A stretch of 64,000 bases of DNA from Rotaria socialis (Eukaryota > Rotifera > Eurotatoria > Philodinida > Philodinidae): the NCBI GenBank assembly GCA_905331475.1, contig CAJNYU010004514.1, forward strand, positions 218,260 through 282,259, in the 5' to 3' direction. The notes below the pieces were generated by a model that was not told the origin of the DNA, searched no databases, and was given only the letters and a program-made list of their open reading frames with translations. The translations under genes and the position numbers were made by a program. Shown in pieces: positions 13,111-24,929 of the stretch; position 1 is the stretch's first letter, and every line of letters begins with the position of its first letter.

Positions 13111-15767
13111 ATAAACAAAAATAGCTTAACTTATTCAATCCGTTCAACGCACTATAAATAAAAGAAATCAGAACTCATTCATTTATGATATTTTTCAACC
13201 AATGAAGATTTTTCAACCAATGAAAAATTTTCATCAACAAATATTTCCGTAGTTTTCAAGATATTGTTAAATGTTTAATTTGCTTTATTTTCACAGGAGA
13301 AATTCAAAAGAACGAAGTAACTTTTAATAGATATTTAAAATATCAATTCAAACGGGCTTCGTTAGTTCATCATCATGATTCCGTGCGATTGTCAAAGAAG
13401 AAGATGTTGTTTATAAGAAAATCTACATAAGTGCGTTGCTGATTAAAGATCACCCGAGATATATATATACAGAGAGTGAGTGACAGAAAGAAAGAACATA
13501 TTCACCTATCGACATAGGTTATTCGAAAAGTTTGCCCTTTGAATTTGTTCGTACGACAATGAAATATAATCTAAATAAAGTAAGAAAAACAATCTATTTC
13601 ATAAATTTTTTTTTAAGTGACACTTTTTAGAATAAGTAAAGAAAAGAAACAAGAAGTATACGAGCAAGAGTTTGATTATTCTTTTTTTTTCTCATTTTTT
13701 TTTCATTGAAATAAAATTGCTTGTTGTTCTCAAGTGGTTGATCGTCTTCTTTTTTTCTTTTTACTCGTTTGTTGCTGAGGGAAAAATTGAACGGACATAT
13801 GTTTTTTCCTACACTAATGTGCTCAACACACCCGATCTTTCCTGCTGAGTGGGTGGTACTCATTAATTCGCTCCTTTGTCGTTTTCAAATGAGCAAGTAG
13901 AAACGAGAATATTAAAAAAAGAAAACGAGAAGTGATGATGGTTAGAGTCTCAATATATACTATCCATGCCTTTCTCACTATTACCGAAATGATTCAATCC
14001 AATGACACTAATTGCTTCTTTTCATAGTTAGATTATGCGTACAAAAATAATATCAAGTGGGTGACACGTCGTCTCATAGCAGTAGATCACCTATCAGTCT
14101 AGTTTAATGAGCGAATATTCGATCTTTTCTACCTGTGCATGTGCATGTGTTGACAAACACGTATCACGCACCATAGGGAGCTCATCAAAGCAGTTCGCCT
14201 GATTTGTTCTAAACACTCGTTATAACAATAGACTAACAGTTGGCTTACATCGATTCAGTATGTTCATTTTTTCTCTATCCGAATATCTATCGGAGTAAAA
14301 TCAGAGATGGGATTTATCAATGTGTACCGTTACATCATATCAATCAAATAAAAGAAAGAAGCGGTTGACTTTCTTTGTTAATAACAAATGTTTGCCGCCA
14401 TCTCTTGTTACTCAATTCGACCATATCGTCAAGTGTCATTCAATAAACGAAAAAGACTTAAATCAACACATACATATCTATCGTAGCGTCCCGCGACAAA
14501 TTTCTTTCTTGCATAATTACTTTTTAGCAGCGGTAGCAATACATATTCGAACAATATGTGCATGTGTCCACAACTCCAATGCTCGTTCAAGTATGCCTCA
14601 ACTACTTGAGGAAAGAGAAGGATCAAACGAGAAAACATTAAACTGTTAAGAAGAAACGAAAGTGACTTGTATTCTGTGATCTTGTTTGAATGAGAGTGTA
14701 TAATATATGTGTATGTGTGTATTTTTTTTGATAGAATGATCATCGGCCAGTAAACATAATAGATGGATAGTGTCAAGTTTGAAAAAGTACCGGCACGTGC
14801 ATATTTACGAAGAATAATTCATCAATCTGATCTGATTTGTAAACAAAAATTTCGAAAAAGTACAATTCTTACTGTGAGAAGATAAATCATTATCTTTTTG
14901 CCTAATAAATATTAACGATGAATTGTGTTTTGTATTAATTTCCTAAAACAGGAAAAATTTCACTTGTATTCAAGATAAATTAACTAAGAAGATTGTTGTT
15001 TTTTCATCTTCAATTCTAAACCAAAATTTAGTTATTCATATTTGATTCGAGAAGTTCCAATTCTGTGTGTACTTGTATAGCATTATTACATTTACAAGAA
15101 TAACTACTGTTGTTCATTTACATTCAATTAACAAGGAAAAAAGAACCATGAACTCTTGTTCTATGTGTTATCAAGATAATATGTACCTATCTAATTTCGG
15201 AGTTTATACTATTTCTCGCTATTGATGACTTGATTATTCAAAATAACACAAAGCAATTTGTTTCATTTTCTCGCGTGATAGGTGATAAACGAAAATGATG
15301 CGAGAGAGATAACAATAGAAATGAAGAACGATGATGATGAAGCGTGGCAAAGGCGGCACACTTTGTCATGTAGACAGGTAAGCAAGTGTCAGACGATCGC
15401 CTGTATATACAGTATCAATACATGGATGTATATCATTTTATGGCTCTTTTGTATTCTTTAGACAAATCAAAGCAACAATCGTCCACGATTCTGTTCAATC
15501 GATCACATCTGTCGCCTACCTTTACTGATCAAATCGAGACCAATAAGCATGTGTTTCTCTATTTTGTTCATTGGTCAATCATGTACACTCATTGAGCATT
15601 CTTTTTTTCTCTTTCTCTGTTTTTCCTCTTTCCTACAGTTTTTCAAAAACAAAAAAAAAATTGAACCAATCATAAAATGAAGCTAGCTCGCATTTTCTTC
15701 TTTTCTCTTTTTAGTCGCTCGTTGATGTGTAAAATTATTTTACAATCTTTTCAAATCAAGCAAATAC
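13111..15767. other. Non-coding stretch upstream of the INSM-like gene, with one possible 5' exon
   Basis: No complete gene is seen. Near 13196-13235 a short tandem repeat (TTTTTCAACCAATGAA, two copies) occurs. At 15322-15378 an ATG opens a short frame (MKNDDDEAWQRRHTLSCRQ) that ends exactly at a good donor (CAG then GTAAGC). Joining it to the next acceptors (before about 15640 or 15714) gives stops before the INSM ATG, so it is more likely an untranslated leader exon, or chance, than coding. Two pyrimidine-rich acceptor-like sites lie at about 15635-15715. Confidence 0.35.
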
Positions 15768-16850
15768 ATGGAAATTAGTAGCAAGAAGCGATCAGCAAAT
15801 CTTCTTACTCATGATAATCATAGTTTAAGTTTAATGAATCAAACCAAAAAGAAAAAGAAAATATCATCATCATCATCATTAAGCATAAATGAATCGCCGA
15901 TTGCTGGCACACGAATTACTGATTGGGAAGAATATGAAAAATGGAAAGAAGTACGTGGTGATATTGAACCTACAATGAATTATGTTGAAATAACAACAGA
16001 GGCTATTGATGAATTACGTAAAGTAAAAAATATTATTGGTGATTATGTTTGTCAATTATGTAAAGTAAAATATGAAAATGCTTTTGCACTTGCTATGCAC
16101 AAATGTCCACGCGTTGTGCATATTGAATTTCGGTATGTATATATTTATTAAGGGAAACTTTTGAAGAGACAATAATAGGATTTTTTATCTTATTTTAGTT
16201 GTCCAGAGTGTGACAAAACGTTTAATTGTCCTGCCAATTTAGCATCGCATCGTCGATGGCACAAACCGCAAACATCACTATCTTCCAAGGAACCAGCACC
16301 AGTGCCATCATCATCATCGTCGTCATCATCATCATCGTCGTCGTCGTCGTCACCAAATCAAAAACTAATAACAAATAAACATCCAAGATATTCATCGCGT
16401 TCTGATTCGCGTTCAACAAACACTTCTTCATCTATAGTTTCAGATGCTATTCATGCATATCCATCTGTGCCAACATCAACATCATCATCAAATACAGACA
16501 CGAGAAAAAAAGATTGTTTTGACGCGAATGAAACACAAAAGAAATCTTCTGATCATGTATTACGAGCTATGTATAATGAAAGTTCTCACTGGATGGTACC
16601 TCCATCGTATCAACCATTTACAGCGTTACACATGAAACCACCATTGACTTTTCGACATAATCGATCTGTACCATTGTCAATTCCATCATCACCATTTGAT
16701 TTTCGTCGATTACAATCATCGTGTATTTTTTGTCACGAACAATTTTCTGAACTTAATCAATTACTTCAACATATTCGAAAAAATCATGCAGTATCATCTA
16801 GTACAAATACTAAAAATACTACTGTAAAACTAGACAAAATAGTCTTTTAA
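15768..16850 (+). CDS. INSM/nerfin/EGL-46-type C2H2 zinc-finger transcription factor
   Basis: Two exons (15768-16132, 16199-16850) encode 338 residues. The 66-bp intron is phase 2 and falls just before the second finger. The diagnostic block is [20 protein letters not shown], then RVVHIEFR and [18 protein letters not shown] (C123, C126, H139, H143); it matches the first two fingers of insulinoma-associated proteins, including the atypical His-Cys first finger. A further C2H2 finger lies at residues 297-318. A Ser run encoded by TCA/TCG repeats lies after finger 2. Family members act in nuclei of neural and neuroendocrine precursors, promoting terminal neuronal differentiation. Odd points: three fingers instead of the usual four or five, and no N-terminal SNAG repressor motif in the visible start. 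A polyadenylation-like AATAAA lies at about 16850, at the stop codon. Confidence 0.88.
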
Positions 16851-19800
16851 AATAAAGAAACAATCGAGTAGTGCATTAAAACAAAATAAAGATCATCTTT
16901 TTTCTTCAAAATACTTACAATTTAGTTTTCAGATCTATCCAAGTTTCATGGCAATGTAAAACTGTATAATCTACTGATATCCAATATGTACAAATGATAC
17001 ATGATAAGTTATTTCGATTCAGTGCATCATGATGATAGACTTTAACTGAAAAAATCAGACAACATTGCATAAATACAAAAAAATAGGTTGCTACTGAATT
17101 GAAAAAAAAAGCTTCCTAAATCAATGACTTACATTGACGATTGGACTGATGACAAAGACTACTTTTTCAAACGGAAGGATGATGATAAGGGCAAAAGAAT
17201 GTTCACATGTGCATTATGCACAAGGGAGAACTACCATATATCATCATCAATTTTAAACATCTATGAACTATTATTTGGGCAAATGCAAAAATCTGCAGTG
17301 ATAATGGTGTACAATTATAGATTTTTGATTGAATATGAAAGAAAAGCAAACCTTATCATTTTTAATTTCAACAGATTATTATTAGCGAGAAAAAAATATC
17401 ATTTTCTATAGGGAAAACGATTTAGAATAATGTACTACTACTGGTATACTCTCTCTGAGTTAAAAATAAACTGAAACGTTTAGCACGAATGGAGGAGCTA
17501 CTTAAGAGATATTTTAATATTACAAGTATAGCTACTATAATGAATTGAAAGCATATCGAAGTTCAATATTTTTCATTACATATCATATTATAGAGAACAG
17601 TAAGTGTGACATTTTACCATAGATATACTATCGGTCAGTCTCTCTTTTCATGCTAATGAAAATTCATTATAATATTTTATTACTGAGCTAGTATCAACTA
17701 TATAGTAGATTCAGCAATTGTATCTGTGAGCGTAAGTTAATGAGTCTAATTTCGTAGGACACTTCGAAATGTGTCGAGTGATGTTTTAAGAAGTTTGGCG
17801 TTTTCAAGCACGGCAGACAAAAATTTCTAGATAAGATTAATCCCGTTGAATATTCCATCCTATACAAAAACAAAAAGCTGAATTTAGCAGTGGTGCTGCT
17901 ACACTAGATTCTTGTCTTTCAGATGAAAGTGCATAACAAGAAATCTCTGAATTGAAATGCCATTTTCTTGACAAGAACGAATTTAAATAGTAAAAGATTC
18001 ATTTTTTTATACATTATAGTAGAATATTATATCTATATTATCTTTTCCAATATTTTTGAGAAATTTTTCTTTTATGGTTAATATCGTATTGATAATAATA
18101 GTGTGAGAAATGTAGCCCGTAATTTACTGTAAAATATGATAAAAACTTTCTGAACTTTAGTCTCTTTTCAGCAAAATATTGCCTTGTTGCAAATTCTTTC
18201 CTGTATACTGCTCTGATTCCTTTCAATAGATCAATTGAAAAAATAAAACTAATTTTGATTTTTGAGATGAACCATTGTTCCTATCAAGATCATGATGAGA
18301 AAAGTTTATGTTAAATATCTCACGTCAGATCGTAAGGTAGCTTCTTTCCAAAAATGTGAACACATGAAAAATCAGACGAATTGAATAGGCTCACAAAAAC
18401 AAATTATGAAAAACATAAGTCTAAACTAGTTGAAATTTTTTGAATTCAGAAATTTCCTGTCCTATAGCTTCATTTGAAATACAATAGTGTAGGATTAGAA
18501 TGAACTTGAACAAGCTAAATTTCTTAAAAACATCACTCAATGAATTTTGATGTGTCCTTTCAAATCAGACTACTTTCAAACGAATTATTTCATCACATTG
18601 ATGCAAATAAATTATTTAATCTCAACAGTTACAATTGCTGTATTTGTGGTACAGATGCTACTAGACAAAGAAACTAACAAAGAGCTCATCAGATCTAATG
18701 TTTAAACATTTTTTCTTGATTATCAATGTCATGATAGAAAGAGTATCTATCCTGTACTTATTTCATAATAGAGAAAATGTGCAGAGACTTTTTCTAACCA
18801 TATTCCATGCAAATCAAACCAATAGTAGTTATATGAAGTAGTAGGAAATCATCATTGGACAATCGACATAAATGCATTCGAAAAGACCTCCATGTAACTT
18901 AAGAAATTTAATACAAAACCGTGTGGTATTTTTAGGGAAACTTTGATGTTGAGCTCTACTAAACGGATCCCGAGGATTTACTGATCAATGAATCACCACC
19001 TTCGTGCTTCACATAATAGTTTCTTCACAAAAGAATTTAACTTTAATAAATTTTTATTTGAACGGATATAGAACATTAATCGTTCTTAGTCGTAAGCCAT
19101 TTTCTAGTCTTTTAAATTGTTATTCATTGTCAAACCGTTTCTTATTTAATCTTAATTTATAAATAGGCAAATTCATCTATCAGGAATATTAAAAATCGAC
19201 TTTTTTTTCATGTCCTTACTCAACTCTATTTTGCATGGTAAAGTAATTGCATAGTACATCTCTATTCAACATTCAATAGTCAAAAACACAGCATGAGTAA
19301 AAATATGACAACTGTATACATTCTATGTTAATCATTATAATGTTTTTGTGCATTTATGCTCGTCAAAATCGTAAGGTTGATGTGTTTTTTCAAAGATGAA
19401 ATAAATATAGATTTTAAATTTATACATATTATCACAATATTGATGTAAATTTGAAGCTCAATGATCAAAATATTAGACCAAAAAATTTAGAAAGTCATTT
19501 CTAATTTAATTAGAAAACATTAATCGTTTTAAACTACAATCGACAAGCAAAAGATTGCTTAGGAAGAAATGTCATTACAATGAAATGACTAGCTGCAAGT
19601 GAAATAGGAGTTTGATGTTTAAATAGTAAATATTATTTAATTTTTTTTCTAAATATTTTGAGAAGAAATTTTTGCGGACAGCAAGCAAGTAGAAACATAG
19701 GGTAGAATATTTTTGCAAGTAAAAAAACATAGAGCAGTAAATTAGTCATACTATTAAGTAATCTTTATACCAATAATGTAGCTATATAAATTTCATAGAC

Positions 19801-20291
19801 ATATGAATTTAAAAAGTTTATTTTCGCAAACAAAACTTGAACTTGTTTAGTAAATACAATAGAATCGACTCAGCTGATGGTTTTAAAGAAACGCCATGTT
19901 AAAAGCAAATAATACATATATGCGACTTTGATTGGTCTTATAAAGCATTATCCTCGTAGAAGTAATAATATTCTCTATGACGATTGTGCTGCCTATAAAT
20001 ATGCATTTATCCAGTCGTAGTTTTTCTTTGATCTAACAATTAGTTAATATGCAAGACAAAATGTCATAAAGCTTTTATTCTGTTTTTTCGTCTTTTCTTT
20101 ATGTGCATTGACAGAGACTGAGTAAGAAAGAGAGCAATAGAAAAAAAATCAGGGTAGTCATTATTTACATCTGATTCAGCATTGAATTGTCGTTGCTATC
20201 GTCGCCGCGTTTTCGAACAAAATAACTTTTAAAATAAAAAGGAACTGTTTCTTTATTAGTCAAACTTCTATTTATGTGATCGATAAATCTC
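16851..20291. other. Gene-free AT-rich stretch
   Basis: About 3.4 kb without a supported gene. The longest open frame (17124-17411, plus) contains an isolated FTCALC but no zinc-finger spacing and no upstream or downstream exons, so I do not call it. The last few hundred bases should contain the promoter of the following gene; an acceptor-like TTTATTAG lies about 35 bases before its ATG. Confidence 0.4.
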
Positions 20292-21395
20292 ATGGGAGAA
20301 AGCTCGAATATAACTGAAACCATAAGCGAATTCTATTATGCTTGCCGTAATAATGACATTGCAACGGTACGTCGTTTATTAGATGAATATTCATTAGAAG
20401 ATTTAGATAAAATGGAACCTAATGGAAGTACAGCTTTACATGCTGCTTGTTATTATAAGAATATTGATATTGTCAAATTATTACTTGATGCAGGTTTTAC
20501 TCGACGTGTTATTAATAAATACAAATATATGCCATTTCAAGAAAGTGACAGTGAAGAAGTTCATCGGCTATTTGTACGTCCTAAAACATCGAATCGATTT
20601 GGTGGAGATATTTCATACGAACAAGAGAAACGCTTGTGGTTTATTATTGATGGAAATGAACAAAATGTTATTCATAATCGTTTGCCAGATACATATAAAG
20701 GCAATCGTTTAGAATATGGTACGTTTCATGGTGATAAAATTCTTCAACAATTAGATAATTATAATATGTCTAAGGTTGGTGTTATTCGACGTCTTTTTCA
20801 TCGAGCAATCAATGAAAAGGATTGTACGCGTTTAGTTCAAGCTTATACTACTGATACAGATTTTTTTAATATTGTAAATGATTATTTAGTAACAAAAATA
20901 GAACAAAATGAAAACAATAGTAATAATCCACGATATGTTTTATCAGAATTTATTGATACAATTTATTGTAATCATCAATTACATCAAAGATATTCGTTTA
21001 CAGGAAAATGTTATCGTAGTATGAAAATAAAATCTGCCAATGATCTTAATCTTTATAAGATTGGTGCTAAACTAATAAATCGATCATTTATATCGACAAC
21101 AAAGGATCGAACATTTGCTGAAAAATATGTCAGCGATCGAAATGCAGAAAAAAAATACGCAGCTATTGTTTCATTCGAAATTCGTTACTTCAATACGGCA
21201 TTAGATATTGAGAATATATCCGAATTTCCGCACGAAAAAGAAGTATTAATGATGAATGATAAAATATTTAAAGTAATAAATATTACAATGAAAAATAACT
21301 TTGATGTGGAAATTGAGCTACGTGAATCAAAATCAGCAAAAGTCGATCCAAAAGCAAAGCAAAGTACATTTTTAGGGTTTCTTCATTGGAACTAG
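20292..21395 (+). CDS. Ankyrin-repeat / arginine ADP-ribosyltransferase-like protein
   Basis: A single exon encodes 367 residues. Residues about 10-85 are ankyrin-like (NGSTALHAACYYKNIDIVKL, LLLDAGF). The C-terminal half resembles eukaryotic mono-ADP-ribosyltransferases (ART family) with the R-S-E signature: Arg in GKCYRSMK, the Ser-Thr strand in RSFISTTKD, and the Glu pair in PHEKEVLM. In active enzymes this layout transfers ADP-ribose from NAD+ to arginine. No signal peptide or membrane anchor is visible, unlike vertebrate ecto-ARTs, so it is probably intracellular with the repeats choosing partners. Such fusions are common and multi-copy in bdelloid rotifers. The gene is isolated and intronless in its coding part, which fits a recently spread family member. 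AATAAA lies about 25 bases after the stop (21420). Family call good, enzymatic activity inferred. Confidence 0.75.
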   Translation: MGESSNITETISEFYYACRNNDIATVRRLLDEYSLEDLDKMEPNGSTALHAACYYKNIDIVKLLLDAGFTRRVINKYKYMPFQESDSEEVHRLFVRPKTSNRFGGDISYEQEKRLWFIIDGNEQNVIHNRLPDTYKGNRLEYGTFHGDKILQQLDNYNMSKVGVIRRLFHRAINEKDCTRLVQAYTTDTDFFNIVNDYLVTKIEQNENNSNNPRYVLSEFIDTIYCNHQLHQRYSFTGKCYRSMKIKSANDLNLYKIGAKLINRSFISTTKDRTFAEKYVSDRNAEKKYAAIVSFEIRYFNTALDIENISEFPHEKEVLMMNDKIFKVINITMKNNFDVEIELRESKSAKVDPKAKQSTFLGFLHWN

Positions 21396-22595
21396 TTTTA
21401 TTTTTGTATACATACCTGCAATAAACGCACATGGACAGGAAAGAAAACAATTTCTTGTAAAATGATGAAATTATTGGTATTTCAAATATTTCAATAAATG
21501 TATGTTAAGTCATTGACTATTAGCTGTCTAATATTCGATTTGGCAATGGACGATTAGAAAAATGATAAATCTCTATTTTTTAATTGTACTTAAACAAAAA
21601 TAATCAAATAATTAAATTTAACATCATAACAATTCAAGATCGAGTACGCTTATTCAACAGTCAAACGAATTCATAATGAAAATAAGATTTATTTCAACTA
21701 GCTTAAATTCAATTTAATGCACGAAACTTTCGCGGAGTTAACTCATTTTTTTATTCGTAATGTTTTTGAAATATTGTTATAAAACGAAATCAATAATTTT
21801 AATGTCAGGATTAATGAATTTTCGAAAGGCTTCAGATGTAAAGAAATCATTTTCAGTCAGTGGATTCGAACAGTACAATTCAATGATACATAAAATACTT
21901 GAATACATGTAGTTCTAGTTGGATTCAACCGCAACCAGACAGAGCTAGTCATAGGGCTCTTACTTCAACAACTTGATGAAATTTATTCGAAATCGGGCTT
22001 TCTTTCATGGCCAAGACAAGCCTATAGTAATTGATGTGCACACCGTTTGTTATAAAAATAAAACAGTAAAAATATCTTGTATATGATAGACATAGATAAA
22101 AATATGTTGTAAAAGTTTCTTGACATAATTAAAAATATGATTATTGGATTGCTAAATTCAAGCGATCAAGTCACCTTTTAGTGATAAGCATCATATTACA
22201 GTCTATATCAACATATTCATATATTACTTCTCATTTTTATATTTGCACAGTAAATTAGAAGGTTTGCAATGCAAAAGGTTTTTTTTCTCTTATTTTGTAT
22301 TCAAGAGAAAAGAGAAAATAAGATACATGTGCATAGCCATGATTGGTATAGAACAAAAAAAAATGTTATAGCACATACTATTTTATATTTCACTTATATA
22401 CCTATATTTCTATTGTATAGAATAGATAAAAAATGTCTATTGATATGCTAACTAGTAATGAAATATATTTTTTTAATTCTATTAAATATTATTAACAAGC
22501 AAATAAAAAAATAACTGAATCATAAAAAAAAATTACAAAAAGAAATCGTTTCACACAGTAAGAATCATTTGAAAAAAAGACAAATTTTAACACCA
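21396..22595. other. Intergenic stretch between two convergent genes
   Basis: About 1.2 kb of AT-rich sequence between the 3' ends of the ankyrin/ART gene and the fusion gene. No open frame worth calling, no RNA gene and no repeat were recognised beyond the polyadenylation-like AATAAA at 21420. Confidence 0.5.
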
Positions 22596-24706
22596 TCATA
22601 CAACCGGATCAACTATGATAGCTTCATCACATAATATAAAATAACCACGGTAATGTATTTCTTTAGGTGTTACATCAAAATGATAATGTCCAGACTGTCC
22701 ATGATCACTAAAAAAATGTGAATGTTCTAAACGAAAACCAGCATTATTGATATCATCAGTTAATAAAACAGATAAACAATTTAACGGTGCAGACATATCA
22801 TAAAATTTTAACCATTGATCAACTTGTTGTTTTCCCAGTAAATCTTCATTGACAAAATCTGGCATAACATGTGCTTTGACTGCACCTTTTTCAATACGGA
22901 AGATTCCTCCAAGAGCCATTGGTTCCTTAGAATATTGTTTTAAACTACGTCTTATAGTTGAAATGAAATTATTTTCTTCTTCATTATCATCAAATAAACG
23001 TTCTTGAACATCGATTTCAACTAAAATTGTTGATTTAGTACGATCAATTGATGATATCATCACATGTTGAAATGGGCCACATGTTTTTATTTGATATAAA
23101 CTTTGGCATGGCTGTTCTCCTTGCGTTACTATTGAACTGTATGAACGTTGTGTAATGACTTTATTGTATTGATCAAGAGTCATATTGAATACAAGTTCGC
23201 CATTAGTATTAAGATATGTTCCATCAGCAGCACCTGGTCCAATGACAAGTGTTTCTTTATTATTAATATGTAATTGATCAAGCACACTTGACATATCAAA
23301 ACGTATTGAATGACCATGTTGAAATTCAACATTTTTTGCTCCACCTATTCATACAATCGAAATTAAATCGATCAATTTTTGCAAAATAATTGAACAATTT
23401 ACCTAATTGACAAAACATTCCATTTGTTCCGAGACTTGATCCTGCTAAATTCCAAGGTTCAGCAGATAAATCCATCTTGTTTACTTCATTATTTTGTACT
23501 AATCTTACTTTAACATGTTTATAAACTTGTTTTAATTCTTTTTCAATGGCTTGAATCATTGATTCTCCTTGATCATTTGGTATAAATAATGGATAACGAA
23601 CAATACGATAATCTCGATCAGTATATGTTTGCTTATGTTTCGCCAAATCTAATAGACGTTGATCACGCCATAGTTTTTTATCAGTTAAGCCACTACCATT
23701 TTCACCTACTGGATATTTTGAACGAAAATATTTATCAACTTTTTCGATAGTTTCTTGTGTCCAATCAGATGGGAAATTCATATCAGCTAAAACACGTTGC
23801 ATTGATGAACCATATCGATCAAAATCTATTTGTATAAAAAAAAGAGAAAATTCATCAATACATTTTTCTTTTTTGAATTTATCGAAAAAAAACAGTAAAT
23901 ACTCTACAGTCAATAATTCCTTTTGGTGCATTGAGATCAATTGTTTGAAATGGTCCCATAAATGACCATCGGCATGCTAATCCATGTGTTATTGCTCGAT
24001 CAACATCTTCAGGTTCAGCTATTCCATCTTGGACTAATTGCAAAGCTGATGAAAGAATAGCGTATTGAAGACGATTTACAACAAAACCATCAACTTCTTT
24101 TTTAAGTCGAATAGGTTCCATACCAATCGAACGATATCTTTCCATAGCTAAATCAACAAAAGCTTCATCTGTCCATGGCGCACCAATTATTTCAACAAGT
24201 GGAATTGTTGTTGGTGGATTTATCGGATGTCTAAATAAAATATGAATGAATAGCATGTTCACATATTGTCAATATTGAACTTACGCAACAATACAACGAT
24301 TTCTTGTTGTCATCTGTTCAGTAAATTTCGATGGCATAATACACGATGATGAACTTGCAAATAAACTATTCAATGGAATGATTTTATCGAGCTGTAAAAA
24401 TAGATTTTTTTTCATTTCAACATCTTCAGGTATACATTCTTGAACATGATCAATACCTTGCCGAAATAATTCGTTTAATTTTTCTTCATCTTCAATTGTG
24501 TAAACATGTTTGAAAATATCATCTACTGTTTGATTAAATAATAAATTAAAGCGATCAAGTTGTTCAAGTTGTTGACGAATATCAGCTAGAGCTAAAGTGA
24601 GCATCGATGGAATGGCATCAAATAGATAAACATCATGTTTAGTTCGAGCAAATATTACACTCCAACAACGACCAATCAGTCCCGAGCCAATTATTACTAC
24701 ACGCAT
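22596..24706 (-). CDS. Fusion enzyme: CRYL1-type L-gulonate 3-dehydrogenase + C11orf54/DUF1907 domain
   Basis: Four exons (24706-24285, 24230-23908, 23825-23403, 23344-22596) give 638 residues in one frame. Residues 1 to about 315 are a complete CRYL1-type dehydrogenase: Rossmann motif VVIIGSGLIGRCW, SSSSCIMPSKF, the catalytic-site HPINPP, VDGFVVNRLQYAI, FDRYGSSM and the C-terminal KLWRDQRLLDLAKHK. CRYL1 oxidises L-gulonate to 3-dehydro-L-gulonate with NAD+. From about 318 to the end the protein matches C11orf54 (human about 315 residues), including LVIGPGAADG, FRIEKGAVKAHVMP, WLKFYDMSAPLNC and the metal-binding LEHSHFFSDHGQSGHYHFD (His 597, 599, 609). C11orf54 has a zinc-dependent esterase-type fold. 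Exon 3 spans the join, so this is not read-through of two genes. ATG 24706 follows an acceptor-like TTGTAG by 2 bases; UNC79's stop is only 95 bp upstream on the same strand. Confidence 0.93.
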
Positions 24707-24801
24707 ATCTACAATAAAAAAACAAACGAACAATAAAGAATTCATACAGAAACTACTCTATCAATATTTATTCGTAAAAATACACAAATACATTTTTAAT
24801 A

Positions 24802-24898
24802 TTATAAACTATAAAATTGTGCAGCATGACTTGACTGTGTTTCGATTTGTCCAATTTTAAATTGTAAACGATTAAGCCATTTGAGTAAAATAGCTAAA

Positions 24899-24929
<31 letters not shown>

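Noticed and set aside
14320-14776. Overlapping 109- and 115-codon frames on opposite strands
   Set aside because: Neither shows domain features; mutual overlap on opposite strands suggests chance openness.
16222-16431. Minus-strand frame with Thr/Met runs
   Set aside because: Antisense shadow of the Ser-codon repeat in the INSM-like gene.
17124-17411. 95-codon plus-strand open frame with FTCALC
   Set aside because: A single Cys-x2-Cys without matching histidines; no splice partners, no family resemblance.
24707-24745. Upstream in-frame ATG giving a 13-residue extension of the fusion enzyme
   Set aside because: The extension is the T-rich run and AG of an acceptor-like site; CRYL1 proteins start close to the Rossmann strand, as does ATG 24706.
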